From CAYJLC01 sp964370735 (GTDB lineage: Bacteria > Bacillota > Clostridia > Oscillospirales > Butyricicoccaceae), in the NCBI GenBank assembly GCA_964370735.1, contig CAYJLC010000008.1:1-64000 (forward strand): a DNA stretch of 64,000 nucleotides. Direction: 5' to 3'. The first letter of the stretch is position 1. The number at the start of each line of letters is the position of its first letter. The notes beneath the pieces were generated by a model, which ran no database searches, was not told the DNA's origin, and saw only the letters and a list, made by a program, of their open reading frames with translations. Below are positions 43,180 to 51,601 of the stretch, piece by piece. The translations under genes and the position numbers were made by a program.

Positions 43180-43679
43180 AAATAGCAGGAATTGGTATGA
43201 TTTTAAGTAGCTTTATAACTTTAGGCGTAATGGCAAAACATCGTCTTTTTTTAAGGCAAAAATTGTTAACTCAAATGATTGAATGCATAGAAATTATGCA
43301 AAGGGAGCTTAATTTTAATCAAATAAAGACGAGAGATTTGATTTTTAAATTATTTAAGCATTCAAAGCCACCACTAAAGACAATTTTTGCTAGAATTTGT
43401 GAAAATGAAGTATTTGAGTTTGACGAATGCTTTGAGAATTATTTTCGAAAATATGGTGTCGAAATAGGATTTTCTAAGGAAGATATCGAAACTATCGTAT
43501 TAATTAGTGGTGTTTTGGGGAAATTTGATTGCTATGAGCAGATTAAAACGTTGGAATTTATTAAAAATGAACTAGAAAACAATAAAAAAGACGCAAAAAG
43601 CAAATTTCTTAAAGAAGGAAATATTTTGCGAACAACAATTTTTATGATTGGTGTGTTTATTGTAGTAATTTTATTTTAA
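43173..43679 (+). CDS. spoIIIAB: Stage III sporulation protein AB
   Basis: Product 168 aa. N-terminal and C-terminal membrane helices (3-22 and about 150-168) around a helical domain, GspF-like layout. ECIEIMQRELNFNQIKTRDL is typical of the family start region. AAAGGA precedes ATG 43173. It is part of the inner-membrane base of the SpoIIIA channel. Confidence 0.92.
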   Translation: MLKIAGIGMILSSFITLGVMAKHRLFLRQKLLTQMIECIEIMQRELNFNQIKTRDLIFKLFKHSKPPLKTIFARICENEVFEFDECFENYFRKYGVEIGFSKEDIETIVLISGVLGKFDCYEQIKTLEFIKNELENNKKDAKSKFLKEGNILRTTIFMIGVFIVVILF

Positions 43680-43692
43680 AGGAGTGTTTAAA

Positions 43693-43881
43693 ATGGATTT
43701 AGTGTTTCAAATTGCTGCAATTGGAATAATAGTTGCAATTTTAAATCAACTTTTGACGCGTTCGGGACGTGAAGAACAGGCGTTGCTTATGACTTTGGCG
43801 GCACTTATCGTGGTTTTGATGATTATTGTCGAAGAAATTAGCCATCTTTTTGATTACATACAAACGTCATTCGGGTTTTAA
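43693..43881 (+). CDS. spoIIIAC: Stage III sporulation protein AC
   Basis: Product 62 aa from ATG 43693, which has AAAGGAG at 8 nt. Two membrane helices with a short loop (GREEQALLMTLAALIVVLMI), the expected SpoIIIAC length and layout. Two bases separate its stop from spoIIIAD. Confidence 0.93.
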   Translation: MDLVFQIAAIGIIVAILNQLLTRSGREEQALLMTLAALIVVLMIIVEEISHLFDYIQTSFGF

Positions 43882-43883
43882 AT

Positions 43884-44270
43884 ATGGAAGACATCATAAA
43901 AGTATCTATTTTGGGAATAATTTCGGTCATTTTGGCATTAGTAACTGCTGAAAAGTCACCGGTTTTTGCGATGTGTACGATATTAGTTTCAGGGATTTTT
44001 GTGATATTTGTAGGGCTTGAAATTTTATCAGAAATTCTATCCAGCCTAGACACACTTATGAAACAAGCTGGAATTGAAAGCGATGTTTTCGAGCCGATTT
44101 TAAAGGTGTCAATCATCGCAGTTATCACGAAAATCACTTGTGATTTGTGCAAAGATGCAGGTTATTCGGCAGTTTCTAGTAAAATTCAATTTGTAAGTTC
44201 AGTAGTGAGTATTGCTACGATTTTTCCACTTTTCTTGCAAATAATTGCAATTTTGAGGGATATTATATGA
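43884..44270 (+). CDS. spoIIIAD: Stage III sporulation protein AD
   Basis: Product 128 aa with four membrane helices. KITCDLCKDAGYSAVSSKI is a recognisable SpoIIIAD segment near residue 88. Related to SpoIIIAC in its first half. It overlaps spoIIIAE by 4 nt. Confidence 0.93.
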   Translation: MEDIIKVSILGIISVILALVTAEKSPVFAMCTILVSGIFVIFVGLEILSEILSSLDTLMKQAGIESDVFEPILKVSIIAVITKITCDLCKDAGYSAVSSKIQFVSSVVSIATIFPLFLQIIAILRDII

Positions 44271-45382
44271 AAAAAGCTGTTAAAATTATGTGTATCACTG
44301 TGGTTTTGCTATGCTTTAGCATGAATTTCGCGTATGCGACGGAAATTTCCGATTTGGAAACTAGCATAGTGCCGGAGAGTTTGATTGATGATATAATTTC
44401 AGGCAAATCGCAAGATATTTTGGGTGAAATCGACATAGATATTAGTGCAAACATCGCCGAAAGTGGACTTACTATCGCTGAAAATGCTAAAAAGTATGTA
44501 AACGAGGCTATATATAGTGTTATGTCTACTATGGTTCAGGTTTTTGTTATACTGATAATTTCGTCGCTCGCACTCGGTTTTGCAAATTCAAACGAGTTTA
44601 AAAGCATAAATAATTACATAAATATGGCGACAGCAATCTCGATTGCGACAGTGATTTTAAGCGATATTAGAGGTGTTTTTGCAATTTCTATGGATGCGAT
44701 TTTCGAGATTGAAACTCTTGCAAATGGCATTGTTCCGACTATGGTTACTGCAATGTCGGTCGCTGGTGTTCCTACAACGGCAGTTTTGTCACAAACAGCG
44801 AGTATGTTTGTATTAAGTCTAATAATTATGCTCATTTCAGACATTTTATTTCCATTTTTATATATTTATATTGCAGTAATAACGGTAAATGCATCGATTG
44901 GGAACGATATTTTGACAAAATTGGCTGAATTTATAAAATGGATTACAACTACATCGCTCAAGCTAATTTTGACAGGTTTTATTACATATTTGTCGGTCGC
45001 AAGCGTTATTTCAGGCACAGCCGACTCCTTCGTCTTGAAGTCTGCAAAGTTTGCAACAGGGCTAATTCCGTATGTCGGTTCGATAATTTCGGACGCGTCA
45101 GAAACGATAGTCATAGGCGCGAGTGTCATCAAAAATGCAGTTGGAATTTTTGGAATTTTTGCGATAATCGCGATTTGTATTATTCCTTTAACGCAGATAA
45201 TTACAAACTTTTTTGCGTTTAAAGTGATGTCAGTTGTGATTTCTCCAATAAATACAAAACAAATTGCAAATTTACTTTCAGGGATATCAGATGGATACAG
45301 CATGGCTCTAGCAATGGTTTTTTCTAGTGGTGCGATACTTTTTATTATGCTTGTGATTTCAATAATGATGGCAAATGGGTGA
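44267..45382 (+). CDS. spoIIIAE: Stage III sporulation protein AE
   Basis: Product 371 aa. Signal-like N-terminus ending FAYATE, then a polytopic membrane region (about seven helices). PTMVTAMSVAGVPTTAVLSQ and GLIPYVGSIISDASETIVIG are family segments. GAGGG precedes the ATG. It is the largest membrane component of the SpoIIIA complex. Confidence 0.95.
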   Translation: MKKAVKIMCITVVLLCFSMNFAYATEISDLETSIVPESLIDDIISGKSQDILGEIDIDISANIAESGLTIAENAKKYVNEAIYSVMSTMVQVFVILIISSLALGFANSNEFKSINNYINMATAISIATVILSDIRGVFAISMDAIFEIETLANGIVPTMVTAMSVAGVPTTAVLSQTASMFVLSLIIMLISDILFPFLYIYIAVITVNASIGNDILTKLAEFIKWITTTSLKLILTGFITYLSVASVISGTADSFVLKSAKFATGLIPYVGSIISDASETIVIGASVIKNAVGIFGIFAIIAICIIPLTQIITNFFAFKVMSVVISPINTKQIANLLSGISDGYSMALAMVFSSGAILFIMLVISIMMANG

Positions 45383-45387
45383 AAAAT

Positions 45388-45822
45388 ATGGAAATTATTA
45401 AAAATATAGTGATTATGATTACAGTTGTGTCGATTTTTTCGACGATTTTACTTAATTTTATAGGAGAAAATAATCCGCAACGCGAAATAGTTAAAATTGC
45501 TTGTGGTTGCCTAATGATTATAACAATTATAGTGCCATTTAGAGCGTATTCATTTGAAATTGAGAATATTATTGAACTATATGATAAATATGAAGTGACA
45601 GCAGATATAGCAAATGAAAAAGCTTTAGAGATTAAGCTTGATATAATATCGACAGAAATTGAAAATAAGGTTTTTTCTGAAATTAATGTAAAATGTGATA
45701 TAGTTTTGACAGAAGAGCTACAAATTGATAAAGTTTTCATTGAAAAAGGACAAGATACAAGCCAAATTTGCGAGTTTTTAGGAATAAAGCTTACTCAAAT
45801 AGAATATATAGAAAGTAGATGA
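45388..45822 (+). CDS. spoIIIAF: Stage III sporulation protein AF
   Basis: ATG 45388 (GGGTG 6 nt upstream) or GTG 45379 overlapping the spoIIIAE stop; product 144-147 aa. Two membrane helices in the first 60 residues, then a small ring-building-motif-like soluble domain (KCDIVLTEELQIDKVFIEKG). Its place in the operon makes the identity secure despite low sequence conservation. Confidence 0.88.
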   Translation: MEIIKNIVIMITVVSIFSTILLNFIGENNPQREIVKIACGCLMIITIIVPFRAYSFEIENIIELYDKYEVTADIANEKALEIKLDIISTEIENKVFSEINVKCDIVLTEELQIDKVFIEKGQDTSQICEFLGIKLTQIEYIESR

Positions 45823-45826
45823 TATT

Positions 45827-46309
45827 TTGGAAAAGGTAAAAGTTCTATCGTTTTTAGAGAAATACAAATATTTTGCGATAATCATTTTGGTGGGCATTTG
45901 CTTTATGATTTTGACACCAAATTATTCGAGTGAAGAGGAGAATATTGAAGAAACTAACTTTTCAATAGACGAAATGGAACAAAAACTCGAAGATATATTG
46001 AGTGAAATTTATGGTGTTGGGAAAGTATCTGTAATGCTTACGACAAAAGGAACTAGCGAGGGAATTTATGTGAAAGACGAGGAGAAAAATGCTGAAAATG
46101 GAGAGCAAAATTTACAAACTATTGTGATTTCACAAGGGGGAGGTGGGGAAACGCCTATTAAAATTATGGATATTTATCCCGAGTATTTAGGTGCATTGAT
46201 TGTCTGTGAAGGAGCGGATAATTCGGCGATAAAACTTGAGATTATAAATGCTGTTTCGTCACTTTGCGACATTAAAAGTGATAAAATTACTATTTCAAAA
46301 ATGAAATAA
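45827..46309 (+). CDS. spoIIIAG: Stage III sporulation protein AG
   Basis: Product 160 aa from TTG 45827. One membrane helix near 17-33, then a forespore-side/intermembrane domain with MEQKLEDILSEIYGVGKVSV, the usual SpoIIIAG entry, and GGETPIKIMDIYPEYLGALI. SpoIIIAG forms a ring of the channel in the intermembrane space. The ribosome binding site is weak; coupling to spoIIIAF is likely. Confidence 0.93.
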   Translation: MEKVKVLSFLEKYKYFAIIILVGICFMILTPNYSSEEENIEETNFSIDEMEQKLEDILSEIYGVGKVSVMLTTKGTSEGIYVKDEEKNAENGEQNLQTIVISQGGGGETPIKIMDIYPEYLGALIVCEGADNSAIKLEIINAVSSLCDIKSDKITISKMK

Positions 46310-46323
46310 TGGAGGGTTTATTT

Positions 46324-46878
46324 ATGAAAAAGTTAAAATTCAAACTAGACAAAAAACGCGGTGCGGTCTATGGTGCGGTGGCTTTAATGCTCACTACTGC
46401 GGTGTACTTAAATTGGGATTACACAAATGATTTAAGCGAGGTAAATAATCTAGAATCGAAAAACTATGGTGATGTAAAACTGGTTGATAATATTAGCGCA
46501 GAAACTCCACAAACTGTTTCTGTCGAAGACCCTTTTGCGTCAGCGAAGTTATCAAAACAGCAAATTCGTGACGAAGCTATGTCGATTTTAGAAGAAACTT
46601 TGAATAATATTGATTTATCCGACGATGTGAAGGCAGAGGCAGTTTCGGCAATGGCTGTGCTTTCGCAAAATGCACTTTCTGAGGGTGCTATTGAAACGAT
46701 GATTTTAGCTAAAGGCTTTGAGGAAAGTGTCGTTTTAATTACGGAAACTGGCGTAAATATCCTTGTTTCTAAGGGAGAAGATGAATTTACAGCAGTAGAT
46801 GCATCTGTTATTAAAGATATAGTGATAACGGAAACTGGTGTGTCGGCAGACCGTATAAAAATTGTTGAGGGAAATTAA
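46324..46878 (+). CDS. spoIIIAH: Stage III sporulation protein AH
   Basis: Start at ATG 46324 with GGAGGG 7 nt upstream; product 184 aa. One N-terminal helix (AVYGAVALMLTTAVYLNWDY), then a YscJ/FliF-like ring-building domain (VKAEAVSAMAVLSQ, then IETMILAKGFEESVVLITET). SpoIIIAH interacts with forespore SpoIIQ in studied systems; no spoIIQ is in the window. Last gene of the operon. Confidence 0.95.
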   Translation: MKKLKFKLDKKRGAVYGAVALMLTTAVYLNWDYTNDLSEVNNLESKNYGDVKLVDNISAETPQTVSVEDPFASAKLSKQQIRDEAMSILEETLNNIDLSDDVKAEAVSAMAVLSQNALSEGAIETMILAKGFEESVVLITETGVNILVSKGEDEFTAVDASVIKDIVITETGVSADRIKIVEGN

Positions 46879-46971
46879 AAAAAGCTTTATTTTTTTAAAA
46901 AAGTGTGTTATAATACATAATATATAAATTTCGCGTATATAAAAATGAGAATTTTAAAGGAGAGGAAATTT

Positions 46972-47340
46972 ATGATAGAAAATAAAGAATATTGGTCAAG
47001 TGCAGAAGATAAAGGAAGTGTGAAAATTTCCGAAGATGTTATAAACACAATCGCTTTAGTTGCAACAAACGAAACTGACGGTGTTGCTAGCGTGTTTACA
47101 AGTGTTACATCGGACATTGCAAGCCTTCTAGGTAAAAAAGTCAGCACAAAAGCTGTTAACAGTACTTTTGTTGATGATAATGTTGAAATTGCAATATCAA
47201 TTGTTGTAAATTTCGGTATTTCTGTGTTTGATACTGCAAAAAGTGTTCAAGAAAACGTGAAATCGGCTATTGAATCGATGACAGGACTAGTTTGTGATAC
47301 TATTAATGTTACTGTTTCTGGAATTTCTTTTGAAAAATAA
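46972..47340 (+). CDS. Asp23/Gls24 family envelope stress protein
   Basis: Start at ATG 46972 with AAAGGAGAGG upstream; product 122 aa. The family pattern GSVKISEDVINTIALVATNE, DGVASV, DDNVEIAISIVVNFG and a final IESMTGLVCDTINVTVSGI is complete. Members are membrane-associated proteins linked to cell envelope stress. A -10 TATAAT lies at 46909-46914, so it probably has its own promoter after spoIIIAH. Confidence 0.94.
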   Translation: MIENKEYWSSAEDKGSVKISEDVINTIALVATNETDGVASVFTSVTSDIASLLGKKVSTKAVNSTFVDDNVEIAISIVVNFGISVFDTAKSVQENVKSAIESMTGLVCDTINVTVSGISFEK

Positions 47341-47347
47341 TTTTAAC

Positions 47348-47376
47348 GGGTGGACGGAATGTTCGCCCATTTTTTT
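47348..47376 (+). terminator. Terminator between asp23 and the methyltransferase gene
   Basis: GGGTGGAC (47348-47355) pairs with GTTCGCCC (47361-47368) with two G-T wobbles, followed by a T6 tract. It ends only 9 nt before the next ATG, overlapping the ribosome binding site region, so read-through probably feeds the next gene. Confidence 0.7.
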
Positions 47377-47385
47377 GGAGGCATT

Positions 47386-48510
47386 ATGAAAATTGGAGAT
47401 TTAAGTAAAGTTGAGCTTTATTTTGTCGGAATAAAATCGAGATTAGAGAAAAATGCAGACTATTTCTTGTCTATTGAATGCATTTTTAAATCGGGCAAAA
47501 AAGACGTTTTAGCAACTTTTAAAAATGGTGTTTTAGATTATTTAGGCACAAAAAAAGATGTAGATGCAACATTTATGTTCGATTTTTTCAAAGAAGAGGC
47601 TCAAAAATATGAGCAAAGTGAATTTCTTTATAATGAGCGTGGCAATAGCCTTAGTGTGCTTTGTGGTGCAAAAGGTGTAACGTTTAAGCAATTTGAAAAA
47701 GAAGTTACGAAGAGTGAAACGGTAAACCCTCTTTTAAAAGACAAAGAATATCTTATAAATATCGATAAAGCAAGAGATTTACTTCGTGCAATCGGCATTT
47801 TAACGAAAGATTATAAGCTTAAAAACGATAATATCAGAAAATATAATCAAATCGATAGATTTGTAGAGCTTGTAGCGCCGATGTATGAAAATGAAAAAGG
47901 TGAAATCGTAATCTTAGATTGTGCTTGTGGAAAATCTTATCTAAGCTTTGTTATGAATTATTATTTGCGCGATGTTTTGAAGAAAAAGTGCAAAATAATT
48001 GGCATAGATATCAGGCAAGATGTTGTAGACGCGTCGAACAAAATTAAAGACGAACTTGGGTATCACAATATGGAATTTATTAAGGCAGATTTGCGTCAAT
48101 ATGAGCCACCAGCGAATGTTACAGGGGTAATTTCACTTCATGCGTGTGATATTGCGACAGATTTAGCGCTGAAAACTGCGATAAAAGCGAAAGCTAAGAA
48201 TGTTGCGTGTGTTCCTTGTTGTCATAAAGAGCTTTTAGGAAAGTATGAAACAGGCGAGTTTTCAGAAGTATTTAAACATGGTATTTTTAAAGCTAGATTC
48301 AATGATATTTTCACCGATGGATTTCGTGCATTAAAACTTGAGGCTAGTGGTTATAAAGTGAATGTTTTAGAATATATTTCGCCACTTGATACACCTAAAA
48401 ATATACTAATTCGTGCAGAAAAAGTAGCTGAATATAATGAAAAAGCAGAAAATGAATTGCAAAAACTTATTTCAAATTTAGGGATTTACCCTGAGATACT
48501 TATAGATTAA
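47386..48510 (+). CDS. SAM-dependent methyltransferase, Methyltransf_32 type
   Basis: Start at ATG 47386 (TTGGAGG 5 nt upstream); product 374 aa. An N-terminal domain of about 170 residues without a known motif is followed by a Rossmann methyltransferase: IVILDCACGKSYLSFVMNYY (motif I), IIGIDIRQDVVDAS, and ISLHACDIATDLAL (the LHACD segment typical of Methyltransf_32, shared with METTL25/Trm13-like proteins), then NVACVPCCHKEL. An RNA substrate is likely but not shown. Confidence 0.88.
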   Translation: MKIGDLSKVELYFVGIKSRLEKNADYFLSIECIFKSGKKDVLATFKNGVLDYLGTKKDVDATFMFDFFKEEAQKYEQSEFLYNERGNSLSVLCGAKGVTFKQFEKEVTKSETVNPLLKDKEYLINIDKARDLLRAIGILTKDYKLKNDNIRKYNQIDRFVELVAPMYENEKGEIVILDCACGKSYLSFVMNYYLRDVLKKKCKIIGIDIRQDVVDASNKIKDELGYHNMEFIKADLRQYEPPANVTGVISLHACDIATDLALKTAIKAKAKNVACVPCCHKELLGKYETGEFSEVFKHGIFKARFNDIFTDGFRALKLEASGYKVNVLEYISPLDTPKNILIRAEKVAEYNEKAENELQKLISNLGIYPEILID

Positions 48511-48533
48511 TACTGTATTTATTAAATATAGAC

Positions 48534-48561
48534 AAAGCCTGTTTTTAAGACAGGCTTTTTT
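48534..48561 (+). terminator. Terminator of the methyltransferase gene
   Basis: AAAGCCTGT (48534-48542) with ACAGGCTTT (48550-48558), loop of 7 nt, then T tract. From here to 48815 there is AT-rich non-coding sequence; ACTGAACAA occurs twice (48657 and 48721) and ACTTAA (48711-48716) is mirrored by TTAAGT (48738-48743), but no gene is visible. Confidence 0.88.
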
Positions 48562-48815
48562 GTGTGCCGAGGCGATGTTTACATCGTCTTTTTTTGATTT
48601 TTGTGCAAAATATATAAGAAAAAAAGTGTAAAATTTACCTTTAAAATATTAAGCCACTGAACAAAAGTGAAAACACCCCTAAAACCTTGATAAATACAGG
48701 GAAAAAGGCTACTTAACAAAACTGAACAATTATGATATTAAGTGGAAAAAATGTGTAAAATCAAGCAAAAACTTTTAAAAAAAATGGGTATGAGTTTTTA
48801 GTTTGCTCGAATTTG

Positions 48816-48844
48816 TTGACTTCAAAAAAACTTTGTTGTATGAT
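48816..48844 (+). promoter_or_regulatory. Promoter of the alpha-glucan operon
   Basis: TTGACT 48816-48821 and TATGAT 48839-48844 with a 17-bp spacer, 32 bp before the ATG. No obvious LacI-type operator (palindrome with central CG) overlaps it. Confidence 0.72.
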
Positions 48845-48876
48845 GGTGATAGAAAATAGAAATCAGGAGTTATGCT

Positions 48877-50664
48877 ATGAATTACCATGCTATAATACAC
48901 GAACCGAAAAGCAATATGTCGTATGCTTTTGACAACGACACACTTCATATTAGACTTAAAACTGCACGAGGCGAAGTTAAATCGGTAAAAGTTAATGCTT
49001 TAGACCAATTTGATATGAAACCAAACAGAAAAGGTGAATATGTATTCAATTTACAGTCGATTAAGTCGTTTAAAATGATAAAAGAGTATGAAACAGAGCT
49101 TTTTGACATTTGGTTTGTTGAAATTAAAGATTTTCCATGGAGAAGAATTCGTTATGCTTTTACTATCGAGGGGTATGATGAGAGTGTATTCTTAGGATCG
49201 CAAGGTGTAAGACAAGATGTTAAGGAATTTGAGAAAAAATGGTTTTCATATTTTAACTTCCCATATATAAATGGCGAAGATGTCCACAAAAAACCAGCTT
49301 GGGTTAAAGATACTGTTTGGTATCAAATTTTCCCTGAAAGATTTAGAAGAAATGCTTCTGATGATGGGTTTTTGGCTTGGGGCGATACAAATAATGACAT
49401 TCCAGATATTAAGAGAAAATATGGTGGAGATTTAAAGGGGATTATTGAAAGCTTAGATTATATTAAATCTATGGGCTTTTCAGGAATTTATTTCACTCCG
49501 ATTTTTGAGTCACCAAGCACACATAAATATGACACGATAGATTATTTTAAAATTGACCCACAATTTGGCACAAACGAAGATTTTAAAATGCTTGTCGAAG
49601 AGGCGCATAGACGCGATATAAAAGTTATGCTTGATGCTGTGTTTAATCACTGTGGTGATATGCACCCATTCTGGCAAGATGTTTTGAAAAATGGAGTAAA
49701 TTCTGAATATATAGATTACTTCTGCATATTTGATAAGTCAAAACCGATTTTATCAGACCATTATGACACGCCTTATGATATAAATTTCAGAACTTTCGCA
49801 TTTACAACAAGAATGCCGAAGTGGAATACAGAAAACAAAAAAGTGCGTGAGCATCTATTAAGGGCATCGAAATATTGGATTGAAGAATTTGACATAGACG
49901 GTTGGAGATTAGATGTTTCTAACGAAGTTTCGCATGATTTTTGGAGAGAATTTAGAAAAGAAGTTCACTCGGTTAAAGAAGATGTATATATTCTTGGAGA
50001 AAACTGGGACAATTCTTATCCATGGCTTATGGGCGACCAAATGGACGCTGTTATGAACTATGGTTTTTCAGATCCAGTTTGGAATTTACTTGCGTGTGAT
50101 TCTTATAAAAAAGAGCCAATGTCAGGCGAGCAGTTTAAATTTGCGATAAATAAATTACTTTCAAGCTACCCGATTTCGCTTAACGAAGCGATGTTTAACC
50201 TGCTAGACAGCCACGATACGCCAAGGATTATGACAGTTTGTGGTGAAAACCGCGATAGAACGATGCTTGCTTATGTAATTCAAATGACAATGGCAGGTTC
50301 ACCATCAATTTATTATGGCGGAGAAATAGCTATGACAGGTGATGGCGAAAACAATAGAAAATGCATGGTTTGGGAAGCTGGTAGTCGTGATGATGATTTT
50401 GCGACAGAGCTTGTGAAACTAATTTCATTAAGAAAAGAATATGAGGCGTTTAAAAACGTCCATGTAGAATGGATTTTGACAGACGAAACTGGTGTAATTT
50501 ATAAAAAAAGCGGAAAAGAAGATATTTATGTTGCGATAAATTATACTGAAAACGAACAAAATTATTGCCTAAATAGTGGTAAATATGTTAATATTATTAC
50601 AGGGGATAAAGTTGGCGAAAGCTTTACTTTAAAACCATTTGGATATGCCATATTTAAAAAATAA
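48877..50664 (+). CDS. Neopullulanase/cyclomaltodextrinase-type alpha-glycosidase (GH13)
   Basis: Product 595 aa, no signal peptide, so cytoplasmic. A CBM34-like N-terminal domain (1-120) is followed by a GH13 barrel beginning WYQIFPERFRRNA. Catalytic residues are in place: Asp346 in GWRLDVSNE, Glu375 in LGENWD, Asp447 in LLDSHDTPR; the metal/substrate segment DAVFNHCGD is also present. Such enzymes hydrolyse alpha-1,4 and some alpha-1,6 bonds in maltodextrins, pullulan or cyclodextrins. First gene of an operon with a LacI-type regulator, malQ and glycogen phosphorylase. Confidence 0.93.
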   Translation: MNYHAIIHEPKSNMSYAFDNDTLHIRLKTARGEVKSVKVNALDQFDMKPNRKGEYVFNLQSIKSFKMIKEYETELFDIWFVEIKDFPWRRIRYAFTIEGYDESVFLGSQGVRQDVKEFEKKWFSYFNFPYINGEDVHKKPAWVKDTVWYQIFPERFRRNASDDGFLAWGDTNNDIPDIKRKYGGDLKGIIESLDYIKSMGFSGIYFTPIFESPSTHKYDTIDYFKIDPQFGTNEDFKMLVEEAHRRDIKVMLDAVFNHCGDMHPFWQDVLKNGVNSEYIDYFCIFDKSKPILSDHYDTPYDINFRTFAFTTRMPKWNTENKKVREHLLRASKYWIEEFDIDGWRLDVSNEVSHDFWREFRKEVHSVKEDVYILGENWDNSYPWLMGDQMDAVMNYGFSDPVWNLLACDSYKKEPMSGEQFKFAINKLLSSYPISLNEAMFNLLDSHDTPRIMTVCGENRDRTMLAYVIQMTMAGSPSIYYGGEIAMTGDGENNRKCMVWEAGSRDDDFATELVKLISLRKEYEAFKNVHVEWILTDETGVIYKKSGKEDIYVAINYTENEQNYCLNSGKYVNIITGDKVGESFTLKPFGYAIFKK

Positions 50665-50680
50665 CCAAAGGTGTGATTTT

Positions 50681-51589
50681 GTGAAAAAAGAAAAAGTAAC
50701 CATGCGAGATGTCGCCGAAAAACTGAATATGTCGCTTGCAACGGTGTCTTATGCGCTGAATTTTTCTGATAAAGAGAAAATCAAGCATGAAACACGAATA
50801 AAAATACTAGAAACTGCAAAAGATATGGGATATGTACGATCTAAAACATCAAAATCGATTGCAAGTAGGAAGAGTTTCCTTGTGGGAATTGTCCTTTGTT
50901 TTGACGAAAAAGCATCGATTAACACAAAAACTATGCAGTTTGAACTAGCATTAAAGCTTGAAAAATACTTAGACGAGCTTGGATACTCTTCGGTTCTAAT
51001 TCATTTAAAAAACGAGAGCGAAATTAAAGATTATGCATTTTCAAGCCAGTTTTTAGAGTCATACTTTATAATTAGACCAAAAAAAGAGCAGTTTAAAGCA
51101 CTTTCGAAGATGTTTTTTACTCCTGTTGTAATTTTGGATGGATATTTGGATGATATTTTGTTTTATAAAGTCATTTTTGATTATAAATCTGCAATATTGC
51201 GTGCTAAGGACTATTTGAAGAGTGAAAAAGTTTATATTTTGGTCGATAATATCATAAATGAAGAACTTAGACAGTATTTTTATGATGAATTTGTAGATGT
51301 CATTGAAGTGGATAGAAATTTCAGTGTAGAAAAATTTATAGACAGGCTAAACGGAAAAAAATGCATTGTAATCGGTGATATTTTAGGCTCAAAAATGGAG
51401 AGATATTTGTCGAAAGACGATTTTTGTGTTATACATTTTTCGGACGATGATATTTTAGAAAATGATACAAAAAAAATAAAGCTTTCACTTGAAAAGCTTG
51501 CAAAAAAATCTGTTTTGCTTATGGAGGACTTAATAAACCTCGATAACATAGATTTTTGTCAAAAAATAATTAAAATTGATATAGATTAA
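50681..51589 (+). CDS. LacI family transcriptional regulator of the alpha-glucan operon
   Basis: Start GTG 50681 with AAAGGTG upstream; product 302 aa, shorter than the usual 330-340. The N-terminal HTH is canonical (TMRDVAEKLNMSLATVSYAL then hinge helix region ETAKDMGY). The effector domain is weakly conserved and shortened, with no clear sugar-binding GY/D motifs, so its inducer is uncertain. It lies inside the operon between the GH13 and malQ genes and probably controls it. Confidence 0.88.
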   Translation: MKKEKVTMRDVAEKLNMSLATVSYALNFSDKEKIKHETRIKILETAKDMGYVRSKTSKSIASRKSFLVGIVLCFDEKASINTKTMQFELALKLEKYLDELGYSSVLIHLKNESEIKDYAFSSQFLESYFIIRPKKEQFKALSKMFFTPVVILDGYLDDILFYKVIFDYKSAILRAKDYLKSEKVYILVDNIINEELRQYFYDEFVDVIEVDRNFSVEKFIDRLNGKKCIVIGDILGSKMERYLSKDDFCVIHFSDDDILENDTKKIKLSLEKLAKKSVLLMEDLINLDNIDFCQKIIKIDID

Positions 51590-51601
51590 GGAGATTTTAT
51601 C

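Noticed and set aside
44866..45303. 145-codon frame opposite spoIIIAE
   Set aside because: Shadow of the conserved spoIIIA operon.
48711..48743. dif-like XerCD site
   Set aside because: The ends form a dyad, but the sequence does not match the Firmicutes dif consensus core.
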